From Pomacea canaliculata (lineage: Eukaryota > Mollusca > Gastropoda > Architaenioglossa > Ampullariidae), in the NCBI RefSeq assembly GCF_003073045.1, contig NC_037590.1, forward strand, positions 36,572,751 to 36,636,750: a stretch of 64,000 nt of DNA. Direction: 5' to 3'. The number at the start of each line of letters is the position of its first letter. Position 1 is the stretch's first letter. Below the pieces are notes generated by a model that made no database searches, was not told where the DNA came from, and saw nothing but the letters and a program-made list of their open reading frames with translations. The position numbers and the translations under genes are program-made. Positions 46,161 through 56,900 of this stretch are shown here, in pieces.

Positions 46161-46774
46161 AGATACAAGCAACCCTAGCTAAGACATGATCATGGTAATC
46201 GGATTCAAGCTCTGACCCTACAAATCATCACGAAAGTAGGCATTGTCAGAAGATCTGTCATTTCCCTGCCCACCCCAAGCACATCCCGCCACCATGTTGG
46301 AAGGTCTGCTCCTGGGTTAAACAGCTTCTTCCCGCAACTGCGTCCTGATACGCGCCTTCGCACTAGGCGAGACACAATCATAAATTTTGAGCAGGCATCC
46401 TCTGCTGTAGACATGTTAAATGTTGCTTTGCAACAAAGAAGTTCATCATATAGCGACTACGCAGCCTGTCTGAAGGCAGACATTACAGATGATTGAGCAA
46501 TCACAAACTTTCGGCTGAGCGAACCTAACCTGAAGTGGCTTAGTATATACAACACATATCTGTTTAGGTTCTGTGTTGAATGTAAGTAAGTCTGATGCAT
46601 TCTTTTTGTCAAGACTCCCCGTGAAGCTCACATTTTGGTACAAGATAGACAATATGCACTGCTGTCTAAGAAGAAAATATCTATAAACAATTTAATAAAA
46701 TTGTGGACTTATATAATGAAAGAAAAAAGTCTGTACGCGGGGTGAAGATGGTGAAGGGGTGAAGGAGAACACCT

Positions 46775-46935
46775 CTCAACCTTTTAGTCACCAATGTCGA
46801 CACTAATCAGAAGCCAGCAAATCGTGTCGGTGGCATTGTCCGTCTTGGGGCACAGCAACAACACTGTCGTTGGCAAACGAGTCTGTGCCGCCCCAACTTT
46901 GTCTCGCGAAGAATGGAGGAATTCCTTTCAGCGAC
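46775..46935 (-). pseudogene. Decayed extra copy of the last protease exon
   Basis: Just downstream of the intact copy B last exon, about 46785-46900 repeats parts of that exon: a degraded stop region (TTTTAGTCACCAATGTCG), then CGTGTCGGTGGCATTGTCC, GGGGCACAGCAA and ACGAGTCTGTGCCGCCCC, with internal deletions and substitutions. It cannot be coding in its present form. It sits where copy A has simple 3' UTR. Confidence 0.75.
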
Positions 46936-46957
46936 TATTACTACCCAACTCGTTTAG

Positions 46958-48899
46958 TCACGATTGTCGGTTGGAGTTAACGGTTTCGTGGATCCAGTCC
47001 AAGTAACTCTGCACGCGAGTGTAGATGCCGTACTTTCCTTTCTTGCCGCAGCCCTCGCCATAGCTGGTGATGCCCATCAGAAACCAGCGCGTCGTGTCGG
47101 TGGCACTGTCCGTCTTGGGGCACAGCAAGGGGCCACCACTGTCGCCGGCACACGAGTCTGTGCCGCCCCGTTGGCTGCCGGCGCACAGCTGTGTCTCGGT
47201 GATCTCATACTCGAAGACACGCTGGCAGCGCTTGCGGCTGACCAACGGCACCTCCGCCTCGTGCAGGCTGTCGGCGCCGAAGACGTGCGTGCTCCTTGTC
47301 TTGCCCCAGCCCAGGATGTAGCACAGACTCTTGGGGTCTGGCGTGAAGTGCTCGTCCGGCAGGCACGCGAAGCCTACCTGGCTATCCAGCTTCAGGGGCC
47401 TGTTCAGGTGCACCAGGGCGATGTCATTGGTGATGTTGGTGTAGTCAAAGTGCGGGTGCGGGAAGACGTCTGCTGGATTCGGCCATATTTCCTTTTCTGT
47501 GTTCTCGTACTCCTGTCCCGTGAAGGAAGTGTGTAAAAAAAAAGATGATTGGTTATTAAAGCTTTATAAGTAAACCAAGCACTCACAGTCACACTCACAG
47601 AAAGAGACATGGAGAGAATCATACGGCTTAACAGTGTGATTAAAAAGATGATCCTTTGACACCCAATACTTAAGTTTGTGATGCCCCATTCTCTATAATT
47701 AACCCTTAAACGGCAGCTTTAAAAATCACTCACCTCCAAATTATGTTCTCCCACCCTTAGTACGATCCTTCGCTGTCGCCCTTTTTTCTGGACACAGTGA
47801 GCAGCAGTCAGCACCCACTGCGGGGCTATCAGAGTCCCGGCACAGTACTGTTCCTCACGACGAGTAAGAACCGCTACCTGTGGGCAACAGTGGAGTATAC
47901 AACATAGTGAGGGCAACAGTGGAGTAAACAACATAGTGAAGGCAGCAGTGGGGTATACAACATAGTGAGGGCAACAGTGGAGTATACAACATAGTGAGGG
48001 CAACAGTGGAGTATACAATATAGAGCAACAGTAAGCGGTAAACGTTGTTATGGAAAACCAAAGTGTAGACGACAGTGTGTGACCAATAGTTACACAAATT
48101 TTGAAAACTCCTTGTATGAAGTGTAAGTTGTACCATGACCATAAATGGCTGTGCTTCCTAAAGTATTACACTTGTTTTTCATTTGTGTTGAACAGAATAA
48201 AATACTTGTTCTGGTACCTCACGGAAAACGTTAGAGATATCTGGGTAATGTACCTGTGGTGACGGATTTAATGGCATAGAGTGTCCTCTTCTTTTCAGAC
48301 CTGAAATAATTTATTTATCGAAAGATAAAGAGGAAACTGTGTCGTAGGAGGTATAATATTCATACCGTTATTGTGTTGTACTGTGTAAATGCAGTTAGAT
48401 AATGGACGTAAGCGAAAGTGTTTAAACCTTAGTTTTCGGGCCTTTCACAAAATGAACAGCTTTTGCCCCCATTCATCCATACACGGATATATCTCTGTCA
48501 ATTTTTCTATGGTAGGGAACAGATTAAAATGAAAGCCATTCTCCGACCTTTCAACTGCAGGAGATAAAGAAGACTAAAAGCAAAAGGCGTGTACTCAAAC
48601 ACGACTGTCTGCCGGCTGGCTTTGTGTTTGATTCCCCGCCCCTCTACAGACGTCGGCGCCAATATCAGTCGATGAGACGGGTCACAGCGTTCACATCTTG
48701 ACACAACACTGCCTGCCGGCAATGCCTACGGCTGTTTGTGCTTCTGAAAGTTCACGTACCTGCCAGGGCCAGCTGTGTCTCTGAGCTTCCTGTCCCCCGA
48801 CCACGCGGTACGAACCTCTCGTGACCGCTGGCCTCAGTCCGCAGACTCCCTGCACGCTACCAATCTCGCTGGCACCGGAAGCCTCGCTGTTCAGCTTCT
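46958..48899 (-). CDS. Trypsin-type serine protease, copy B, intact catalytic exons
   Basis: Exons 48899-48760 (propeptide end, activation site SYR|VVGGQEAQRHSWPWQ), 47877-47734 (QYCAGTLIAPQWVLTAAHC) and 47512-46958 (stop TGA 46960-46958). The full chymotrypsin-fold set is present and in frame: His in TAAHC, Asp in NDIAL, Ser in GDSGGP (47129-47146). Asp precedes SCAGDSGG, the S1 specificity position, so cleavage after Arg/Lys is predicted. The propeptide cysteine in GVCGLRP probably bonds to the catalytic domain after activation, as in multidomain trypsins. The first exon needs one base from an upstream exon, so this is the C-terminal part of a larger protein. Exons are about 93-99 percent identical to copy A by eye, far above the introns. 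Confidence 0.88.
47884..48030. repeat. 29-bp intronic minisatellite, copy B
   Basis: Five near-perfect units plus a partial one, each containing GGCAACAGTGGAGTATACAA then CATAGTGAG, spaced exactly 29 bp apart over the first five. The array abuts the acceptor side of the TAAHC exon (exon start 47877). A decayed form is present at the same place in copy A. Confidence 0.85.
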
Positions 48900-49363
48900 C
48901 TGCAACCACGCAAACATCCACATACAACTACAAACACGCGAACACAGTGAATAGTAGGTCCACAAACATGCGAACAGATCCCAGTGAACATAGTGAACGG
49001 ATGCATCCCTACAATCACGCAAACAGTTAACAGAAACCTCCCTACAGTGAGAAGAATATCTCTAAAAGCAATGAGTCATTTGATTCTGTGGGTCGAACCA
49101 CTTCTACATTTAGTAAACAGAAAAAAATCAGTTGATAACAAATGTGATTACTATTCTTTCATATGCTTGCTCGTCATTACACATTGTCTCAGATTTTAGG
49201 TCTCAATAGTCTGGTAGGCGTTTAATTAAATGCGTTGGCTACATTTCCATACTTCGCGAGGGATTTAAATATGATTTCAAGCAGGACTATCTCTTAAAAG
49301 TCCAAGAAATATTTAAACGCGCCATAATCTCTTGGTTTTCAAGTTCCACCATGTTTACGCTAC

Positions 49364-50161
49364 GCCTTTCTGAGCCAAAGTACAAAAACGATAAAGCAGT
49401 AGAAGTACCAGCAGCTGGTGAAGATGATGATGATGACGAGGACAGCGGTAGTGTTGGTACTCCCCTCTTCATGCTGGACATCGCACTCGGATGGACGAGG
49501 CCGGTGTCCTTGCCGCCGAAGCTGCTGCTGTCATCGGCGTGAAGCCAGGTGTTCAACAAGTCGTAGGCAGGAAGCAGGCTCCGGCGCGGACACTTCGAGC
49601 CGGACACGCTGCAGCGTCGCATCTCCTGGACGAAGACGTTGCTGCAGACGTTGCGCACGATGCACTTCCGCCGACGACTCTGACGACACGAGCGCGTGCA
49701 CACTCCCCAGGGCGACCAGTCAGTGTAGAAGGCGTCGTACAGCACGCGCTCGATGAAGTCGTGTCGTCGGCGTAGGCCCGAGTTCTTCATTGAAACTGAG
49801 GGAGGACACGCGCCACCTCCCCGTCGGCAATGGCGGTTCTCTCTCAGCACGGCCTTGCCACAGCGCCGCGCACCTCGACATCTGCGCACACGAGTCCGGA
49901 GCACTTCCGGTTACAAGGGCTCCATCCTGACCACGACTCGTAGTAGTCGGACAGGATGGTTTCCAAGTCAGTTATGTTGGAGTTTTGCGCGCCATTCGTG
50001 TCACTGGTTTTTATAATCTTTTGCCAGTGCGAGTCGAGGTAAGAGTCAGAACTTTGACCTGTAGAAGACACTGTCGCCGACAGAAGCAGGGTTGGTGTGT
50101 CAGATCTTGATGGAGCTTCTGCTCTCCCTCGCTTATTCACCATTAGGTTGTCCCTGAGCTC
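49364..50161 (-). CDS. Large exon with two TSP1-like modules, copy B, frameshifted
   Basis: Acceptor GCTGTACAG|GAGCTC at 50161; the 3' border is uncertain (candidate donor GGC|GTAGCG at 49364). The first frame runs through SDYYESWSGWSPCNRKC and then breaks: one base is missing near 49901 relative to copy A. The next frame continues with RTRVRRCRGARRC, RENRHCRRGGGACPPSV, LRRRHDFIERV and the second module (TDWSPWGVCTRSC, CSVSGSKC). From the second frame onward the cysteine pattern is better preserved than in copy A. After the second module comes a Ser-rich tail. An overlapping frame of the tail encodes a strongly hydrophobic stretch (VLVIIIIFTSCWYFYCFIVF) that could be a membrane segment. The break may be genuine decay or a sequencing indel. 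Confidence 0.65.
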
Positions 50162-51000
50162 CTGTACAGCAGGAATGACAAAATGTTTTATTTCAAGGTG
50201 ACAAAGCAGTTGGAAAAGCACTTTGCAATTCTATACTAACTGATGTAGCGTGAACATGGAAAATTGTATCTACATCGAGTCATTTCAAATACTGGAACCC
50301 GATATTCATGAATTGAAAAAAAGACCGCCCATATCAAACAAACAAAGCTGTACAATTTAAAGAATAAATATTCTTGAATTCACTCATGTCTATTTTCATT
50401 ATAATTTATGTGCGTGAGAAGTACATCTTCCATTGCAGAACACGATGTAAATCTATTAAAGTCGGTGTGAGGAGCTAAATAATCTCTCTATACTAACACT
50501 GGAGAGAGGGCCAGACTGTCCATCCTACATCCTAGCACTTCCAAACCTCATTTCTATCCCCTTAGCATCTTGGAAGAGAGCAGAGAGAAGTCCTAGACAA
50601 AAAGATGGACAAAGTAACTCCTCCAACCAATTTTTAGAAATGATTGAAGCGGCGCGGAGGTTGGGGGATAATGAGAATATTCACGAGGGTGCTTGGTGGT
50701 GTAGATAGGGTAATATAGCAAACCACAGACCCGAAGACCTGATTCCAGAAGATCACACATTTAAGTGCATTCTAGTACGAAATATTCTTACTTGCTTGTG
50801 CCTTATTTCTTTGTGTGTGTGTGCGTGCGCGCGCGGATGAATATGTGCGTGCGTTTGGACGGGCGTACGTCATTGCTGTGTAGAAGGGAGATGGATGGTT
50901 TGAAGGGGGGTATTAGATGAGGGTGAAGGTCAAAATAAATATACTGTACACAACTTGAAAAGAAATGGGTGTGGATAGCTCTCGTAAAAGTTCAACTTAC

Positions 51001-51180
51001 CTGCAGCCACCCACACACACCCAGCCAGCCAGTGTCAGGCACCAGACTCAGAAAAAAACAACAGCACAGCAACGGACGGCGTATTGCTGTTGACCTCGCT
51101 GCAGCTATTGACCCCCAGACATGTCAGACTCGCGCGGCACTACAGTGACGTTTGCGTCGCCTACCCCTGTCAAAGCACCC
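51001..51180 (-). promoter_or_regulatory. Conserved island, possible alternative first exon or promoter (B)
   Basis: Partner of 33062-33250, ending in GGTGGCTGCAG|GTAAGT, a strong donor on the minus strand. It contains the same near-identical core around GCTGCAGCGAGGTCAACAGC. Confidence 0.35.
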
Positions 51181-52221
51181 GCCAGGACAGGGACAATAAG
51201 GCAGTAAATCACCGATCGCTTTCCCTTCAACAGGGGTCCTCCCCGTCTCCCTGAACAAGTCTATGTTTGCTGTCGCATGATGGAATGTCTGGCACGAAAA
51301 CGACCCACCCTCGCAAGTGCTCTCATGTTGACATCTCGTTTATGCACGCTTACCCATGTTTTGCGTCCACGCAGGTCTCACAAGAAAAATTTCCCTAAAT
51401 TACACCTGCTTTTGATGACTCTTCCAACTGTAAAGGTAATAATCGAAACAACCGAACCATTAAACTGGACTACGTCTGTCTTTTTATTTATTTATTTTTT
51501 GAATCGTATGTATGAATGGGCATTACTATATTTAAGTATGTTTGGATGTAATTCTATATGGGAGTATATAGGCTGTCTCAGAGGGGGGTCTCTTTATTCC
51601 GAGAAGCCATAAAACCTGCTAGATAGCTCTCAATAGTTCGAGGGGCATTTAAATATGATTTCTCACATAGCTATCTTTATAGATCAAGAGGAATTTAAAC
51701 TTTCTCTAACCCCTTCGCTCTCAAATTACACCGCATTACCATAATGTGTCAATGTATGCATAATGCTGAGTAATTGTCGTTCGAAGAAACTTGTGATAGT
51801 AGTGACAAAGAGATCCTTGTGCGCAAGAATTGCTGCGAAGACCGCGACAACGATCTCAACACACTTTTGTCAACAGAAAAAAACCTTCGTTAGCTTGCGA
51901 CAGCTTTTGCATCGCTTTCCATTCATAAAAGTAGACATAAATGTTGGATACTGAACGCTTCCTGTGGCAAATGAAACCCAGGAATACCTGGGTATCTAGG
52001 TCTCTGCACCGAGACACCAGGCGAGACTGTAGAACGCAAATGGTTTTGAACAACAGTCGCGTCAGGTACCTGTGAAGACACAACAAGCTCACCTGTCGCC
52101 CAGAGACGATTCTTTACTGGATATTTCTAGCTCCATTAAGTGAGACTATAAGTGTTGTGTACATCCAACCTAAGTTGCTTGTTTTTTTGGGGGGACTAGC
52201 ATTAATAAATTAATTTGACTT

Positions 52222-52465
52222 GAAGGTAAAAGGTAAAGTTCATCCCTAACCTTATCAGGTCGTTGGGGGATGAGGTGTTAGAGATCTCACTTTTCTCCTC
52301 TCCCTTACTGCCTTACCTTCCCCAAACCTCTATGGAGACAGGTACCCATTCCCGCCAGCTGGATCGACTGTGGGGGGAAGTTTGCCGCTCTAATCGGGCA
52401 TTGAACCAGCGAGCTCTCAGTTCGGATGCCAGCACTCTAACCACGCGGCTTCCCTTGGCTTGTTT
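52222..52465 (-). repeat. tRNA-derived SINE, near full length
   Basis: On the minus strand the element begins with a tRNA-like head: A-box-like TGGTTAGAGTG (52433-52443) and B box GGTTCAATGCC (52397-52407), which fits GGTTCRANNCC. A SINE body follows toward 52222. Related fragments are at 33525-33665, 62346-62580 and in part at 56123-56232, so this is a family in this genome. Confidence 0.75.
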
Positions 52466-53803
52466 AACAGTTTATCAAAATGCTCGCTCATGGCGCAAAC
52501 AAATTAAAAATACCTTACTCCAAACTAATGGTGCGTGAACCTGCGTAACATCATAATTACCTTGCTCCGGACTAATGATGCGTACATAACATCAGAAATG
52601 CCGGGCTCCGAACTCAAGGCGCATGCATAACACACATTGCCCCGCACCGTTCACGCACACAAAAAATAAATAAAATCAGGAATACCTTGCGTGGTTTTGT
52701 CTCGGTACTGTAGGTGTATTGCTTACTGCATTCACTTCATTTTTTTTTTTCTTTTTTGGTGGGAGAGAGGGTGTCCTGAGTTACTTTCGATGTCTTCCAC
52801 ATGTTAACAGCAGTCGTCAAGCAAGTACTAGGCAGAATGTAGGAGTCTATGAACATGGCTTTAGTCTAGGAACCCTGGCCGCGATGGTTGTTGCTTTTCG
52901 AAGTAAAATTCACATCAACGTCCTAACAAACTGATATGTCTTAATTATGTGGGCTTCCATGGTACTTGGCGTCTAGTTCACCTGTCCTCTGCGCTGTGGT
53001 GACTAGAAATTTACTAAAAAGTTGTTGTCATCAGAGAGAGAAATCAACGAGGGTTGATGGAGACTGCGAACGACCTACAAGACGTCAGGTGAATTCAGAG
53101 CTGAAGATCAACTTCACTGACAGTTTGAACAACTATATAAACAGCTAGATATGTACCAGATTTCAACATTGTCTTTCTTTTCGACGATATGTCATATATA
53201 TATATTAATCCAAGCGGAAGATGGGGAGGTAGCAGACGTTGCGACACGAGCACACTGACCCTGGACCTTAGAGTAGCGCAAAAGGTAAAACCATCGTTTA
53301 TCCACATTCTTGAGATCTTGTCTCGTCAGACTTGTCAGACTTGTTTTCATGGTTGATTGTTGCCAATCAGCGTTTTCCTCTGCCTTTATCATTCCTTCTT
53401 CCCTATGTGCTAAATCGCCACCAGGTAGCAGCACTTTCGTTGCCCGGTCTTGACGCTGAGGTCACGACGACAGGACAGAATATGTTATCTAGCGGAGGAT
53501 GGGAAATAGAGCATTGGCACAGAAAATAAAATGGTAAACCGAAGAAAGGGAAGCAACTGCCTTTTCACAAACGGCATCAGTGAGAAAGGCCGTGCGGTAC
53601 AAGAGGACGGCAAATAAACCTATCATCTACCAGAAAGACAACTTGTATCTTTATTATCGTCTGCCGTTCCGTGAAATATCCATGCGCGTGCATAGTTGTG
53701 TTCTCATGCGCGCGAGAGTATGATTCTAAATGGCTGATCAACTGTCAGTCATGTAAAATACCTGATAGCAAAACAAAAAATCAAGATAAAAGAGAATCCT
53801 TAC

Positions 53804-53924
53804 CTGGTCTGTCGGTCTTGCTGCTGAAGGGAGCCGCAAACAGGAGAAGAATTGTCAGCAGAACTCCGAAGAGGTGGCGATGTGCGAAGACTGAGCACCA
53901 CTCAGGCAGAAAGTGTCTCCCCAT
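53804..53924 (-). CDS. Candidate signal-peptide exon, copy B
   Basis: ATG at 53924-53922; the exon ends at CAG|GTAAGG. The peptide MGRHFLPEWCSVFAHRHLFG then VLLTILLLFAAPFSS parallels copy A but is two bases shorter at its 3' end (121 versus 123 nt), leaving one base over. Joined directly to the TSP1 exon (phase 0) this would put it out of frame, so copy B is either broken here too or has another exon between. Confidence 0.5.
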
Positions 53925-53999
53925 GTTGGCTAGTCACAGAACCTGGCTCCTGTATACAGTATCAGCACCGCTCGGCATACAGGTCGTGTCATGGAAGAT

Positions 54000-56900
54000 G
54001 TCCAACAATCACAGCAGCTGCATTCTTTTACCCTGCTTACGGACTAACCCTGTTCGAACTATTGCCAAAGAGGTTAACCAAGAGTCGAGAGCAGTTTTGC
54101 TGAACACTGCGTATCGTGGAGATGAACCTGCGAGGGGGTCGAAGGGAAGACAGGTTTTGACGGAGCGCAGTGAGGGACGAGGACGCCGCGCGCTGTCAGG
54201 GTGACAACTGACAAACGAGATGAAGAGCCAGTCCTCTCACTGCTGCGTGTTCACATCTCTCGTTTGGATCTCGGCTTTGGTTTAGGCTGAGGGCTGCCTG
54301 TCTGGCTGGTCATCGATAATCGGAGACATCAAGTTGCTGGGTTCAGAGACGGTAAATTACAGGCCTCGTGGATAAAGTCGGTGAGAAAATTTGTCTCCAG
54401 AAAGTTTCTTGACTGTGCGTCGTCAACACTCTTTTGTTAATGAAGCTGACCGCTGAGTACTTACCATCAACGCCGTGGTCACCACGAGTCACAAAGGAAG
54501 TGACGACAAAAGTGTGAAGATGACGTCAGCGGCCCTTCCCGAGGGCATACAGAGACGGGGCCAAGCGATGCGACCAATCAGCGAGTGAAACGTTTCTTTC
54601 TCCGGTACCAACCTATTCCTGTTTTATTATTATTATTGGTCGCTGCAACCGCCACCGTCACTATACTAACCAACCAAACAATAACAAGCCTCTAGTTAGT
54701 GGTGCCGCCTGTCGGCTGTTGCCCACGTAATAGTATAAACAATGTTTGTTGCCTCGGGCAGGTTACTGTTGTCGGTGCGAGACACGAACTTTAGTCGTGT
54801 GGCGCTGCCGGCATTCTGTGGGAGGAGGATGTTACCTGTTTGTGACCTACCTGCGGGGTGAGTGCGTGCGCGCGCGCCCCACGTGTGTGTGTGTGATAAA
54901 CATTAGTCAGGAAGAAAACAAAATAGTAACATACAGCAACCAGTGGTGTGCAGATCCTTTCCCACTCTCGACCTTCAACCCTTAAATTACAATTTCCCGG
55001 CATCCCACTACATGCGCCTCTTTCAGGGCGACAAATCATCACGAACCAGTGCATCCTGTCATTAAGCACAAACTTTCATTTCTTGTATGTTGTTAGTTCC
55101 ATCATGTGAAGACAAAGGTCCACAGATCGACTTGACACTTCTAACTTTTAATGATAGGGCGGTTTTCCACACACATACATACAAAGTGATAGTCGTCAAA
55201 AGCTTATCGTTCGGCGCTAAACAAAAGTAGATTAAAACTTGACATTAAAAAAACAAAAATGTTACAAACCAGTCAGTTTTTCATTGTATTGTCCTATCTT
55301 GTTCGCTCTTAAAATCTCAGCTTTTGTTTAGTGTCTGTTGGACCAATATTGGTAAGAGCATCAACAATAATCTTATCTTTATTCACGAATGCTTTTTTTT
55401 TTCTGTCAGCTCCCCAAATCCACGTAGTTTCAACAACGCGTACTTAAGTCAGGACTAGTGGGAGAATTCTCAAGCGTGTATCCGTCTTCTCCCTCTGACA
55501 CCCCTCCCAACTTTCCTCCGGGGTGTCCCCTGAGGTGCGCTAAGCCTGTATTGCCGTTTCTCGCCTTCTAGCTCACTGTGATCCCTTGTCTTGCCTTCGG
55601 GAAGGAGGTCTTACCTAACATATACACCCACCAACACCTGGCTTGTTCAACATCAAAAGATTAATACGTTTGGCTAACCTGAATCGAAACATCTGACAAC
55701 AAAGTAACATGCGCGAAAACTTCAGACCAGTTCATTGCGTAATGTCCTATAGTTTTTCACCGCTCAAAGGCCACTGTTTTCTTTTCCGTCACAAGGAAGG
55801 TGGCTGGATGTAAACACTTTGCCTGTAGGTCATGATCGGGTGTGGAGGTCTGTGAGATTTTATGTCTTTATTTCGTTTTGATCAATGTTTCCAAGTTTGT
55901 TTAGTTACACCACTTGAATGGTAGGATCCTTTTGGATCAAGGAGCTTTAGCTTATTTTCTAAATGTGTATGTTTAACTAGTGAAAATTTCAGTCCTCCAG
56001 GACGATGTGGGCGAAAATCGATTACTTCACTAATGAAGTAAGCTGTGCTCAGCCTACGTGAGTATCCTGCCAGCAGCGACACCTACTGGATGGGACCCCG
56101 ACGTCCACAGAACCAGTTAGTTAAATGTCGTCTCCTAACCGTTTTGAGGTTGTTAGGGAGTGAGGTGTTAGAGACCTCAATTTACTCGGGGCCAGCTTTT
56201 TTTGCCAGTCACTCAATTTCATTGAGTCTTGTTGGCAGTGGTCGAGTTGTCCGGCCCTTATTTTCTCCCCTACTGCTGTTTTTGTTGCAAATTTTGCAGC
56301 TGGCCGTGGTTCTCAGAAGAGCTGATGTCGAAAACAAGAATGTAAGCACCTGCATGCGTCACCAGTTGTAGGTGTGTTTTGTGCACGATGCACAAGCGTT
56401 AATTTTTAGCGGTTCGGAAACTTTTTTTGCTAGCCCTCTGGTGTAAGCAGACATAGTGCAAATGATGATGATGATGATGAAGCGTACACAGCGATTTGGA
56501 AAGCTTCCTGTTGCTTGCCAGCAAGTCAGCCTGTACCACCTGTTCCTTGTTTGTCTAACTGCAGCTATATGCTACCCTAACACCATTATAAAACATGTTT
56601 CATGCTTTTTGCTGTGGGGATTCACCAGTGTTCTGCTTAACGGACAACGGAGCAGGGTTTCCTTCTTGCATGAATTATGTGCCTAGAAGTACAAAGTCGA
56701 CCTAATGGTTAAGTATGAGAATTAATAAGCATAGACTGAGCAAGTGAACGAAACTCGGCGGTGGTGTTACACTGGCAATCGGCTTGGGCCTATCAGCTGT
56801 GCTTCGAGAATGTTCTCAATAGTTTTGAATGAAGGCTTATGTTATATGAAGGAAATAATGCTAGAAATAATTTCGGGAAGGAGATAAAAAGTTTCGGACT

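Noticed and set aside
46964..47536. 190-codon plus-strand ORF (and 29346-29702, 29642-29983)
   Set aside because: Antisense shadows of the serine protease last exon.
49418..49775. Plus-strand ORFs over the copy B TSP1 exon
   Set aside because: Antisense of the Cys/Arg-rich TSP1 coding frame; no independent support.
53671..54204. 177-codon plus-strand ORF
   Set aside because: Antisense shadow over the copy B signal-peptide exon, which is shared with copy A in the other orientation.
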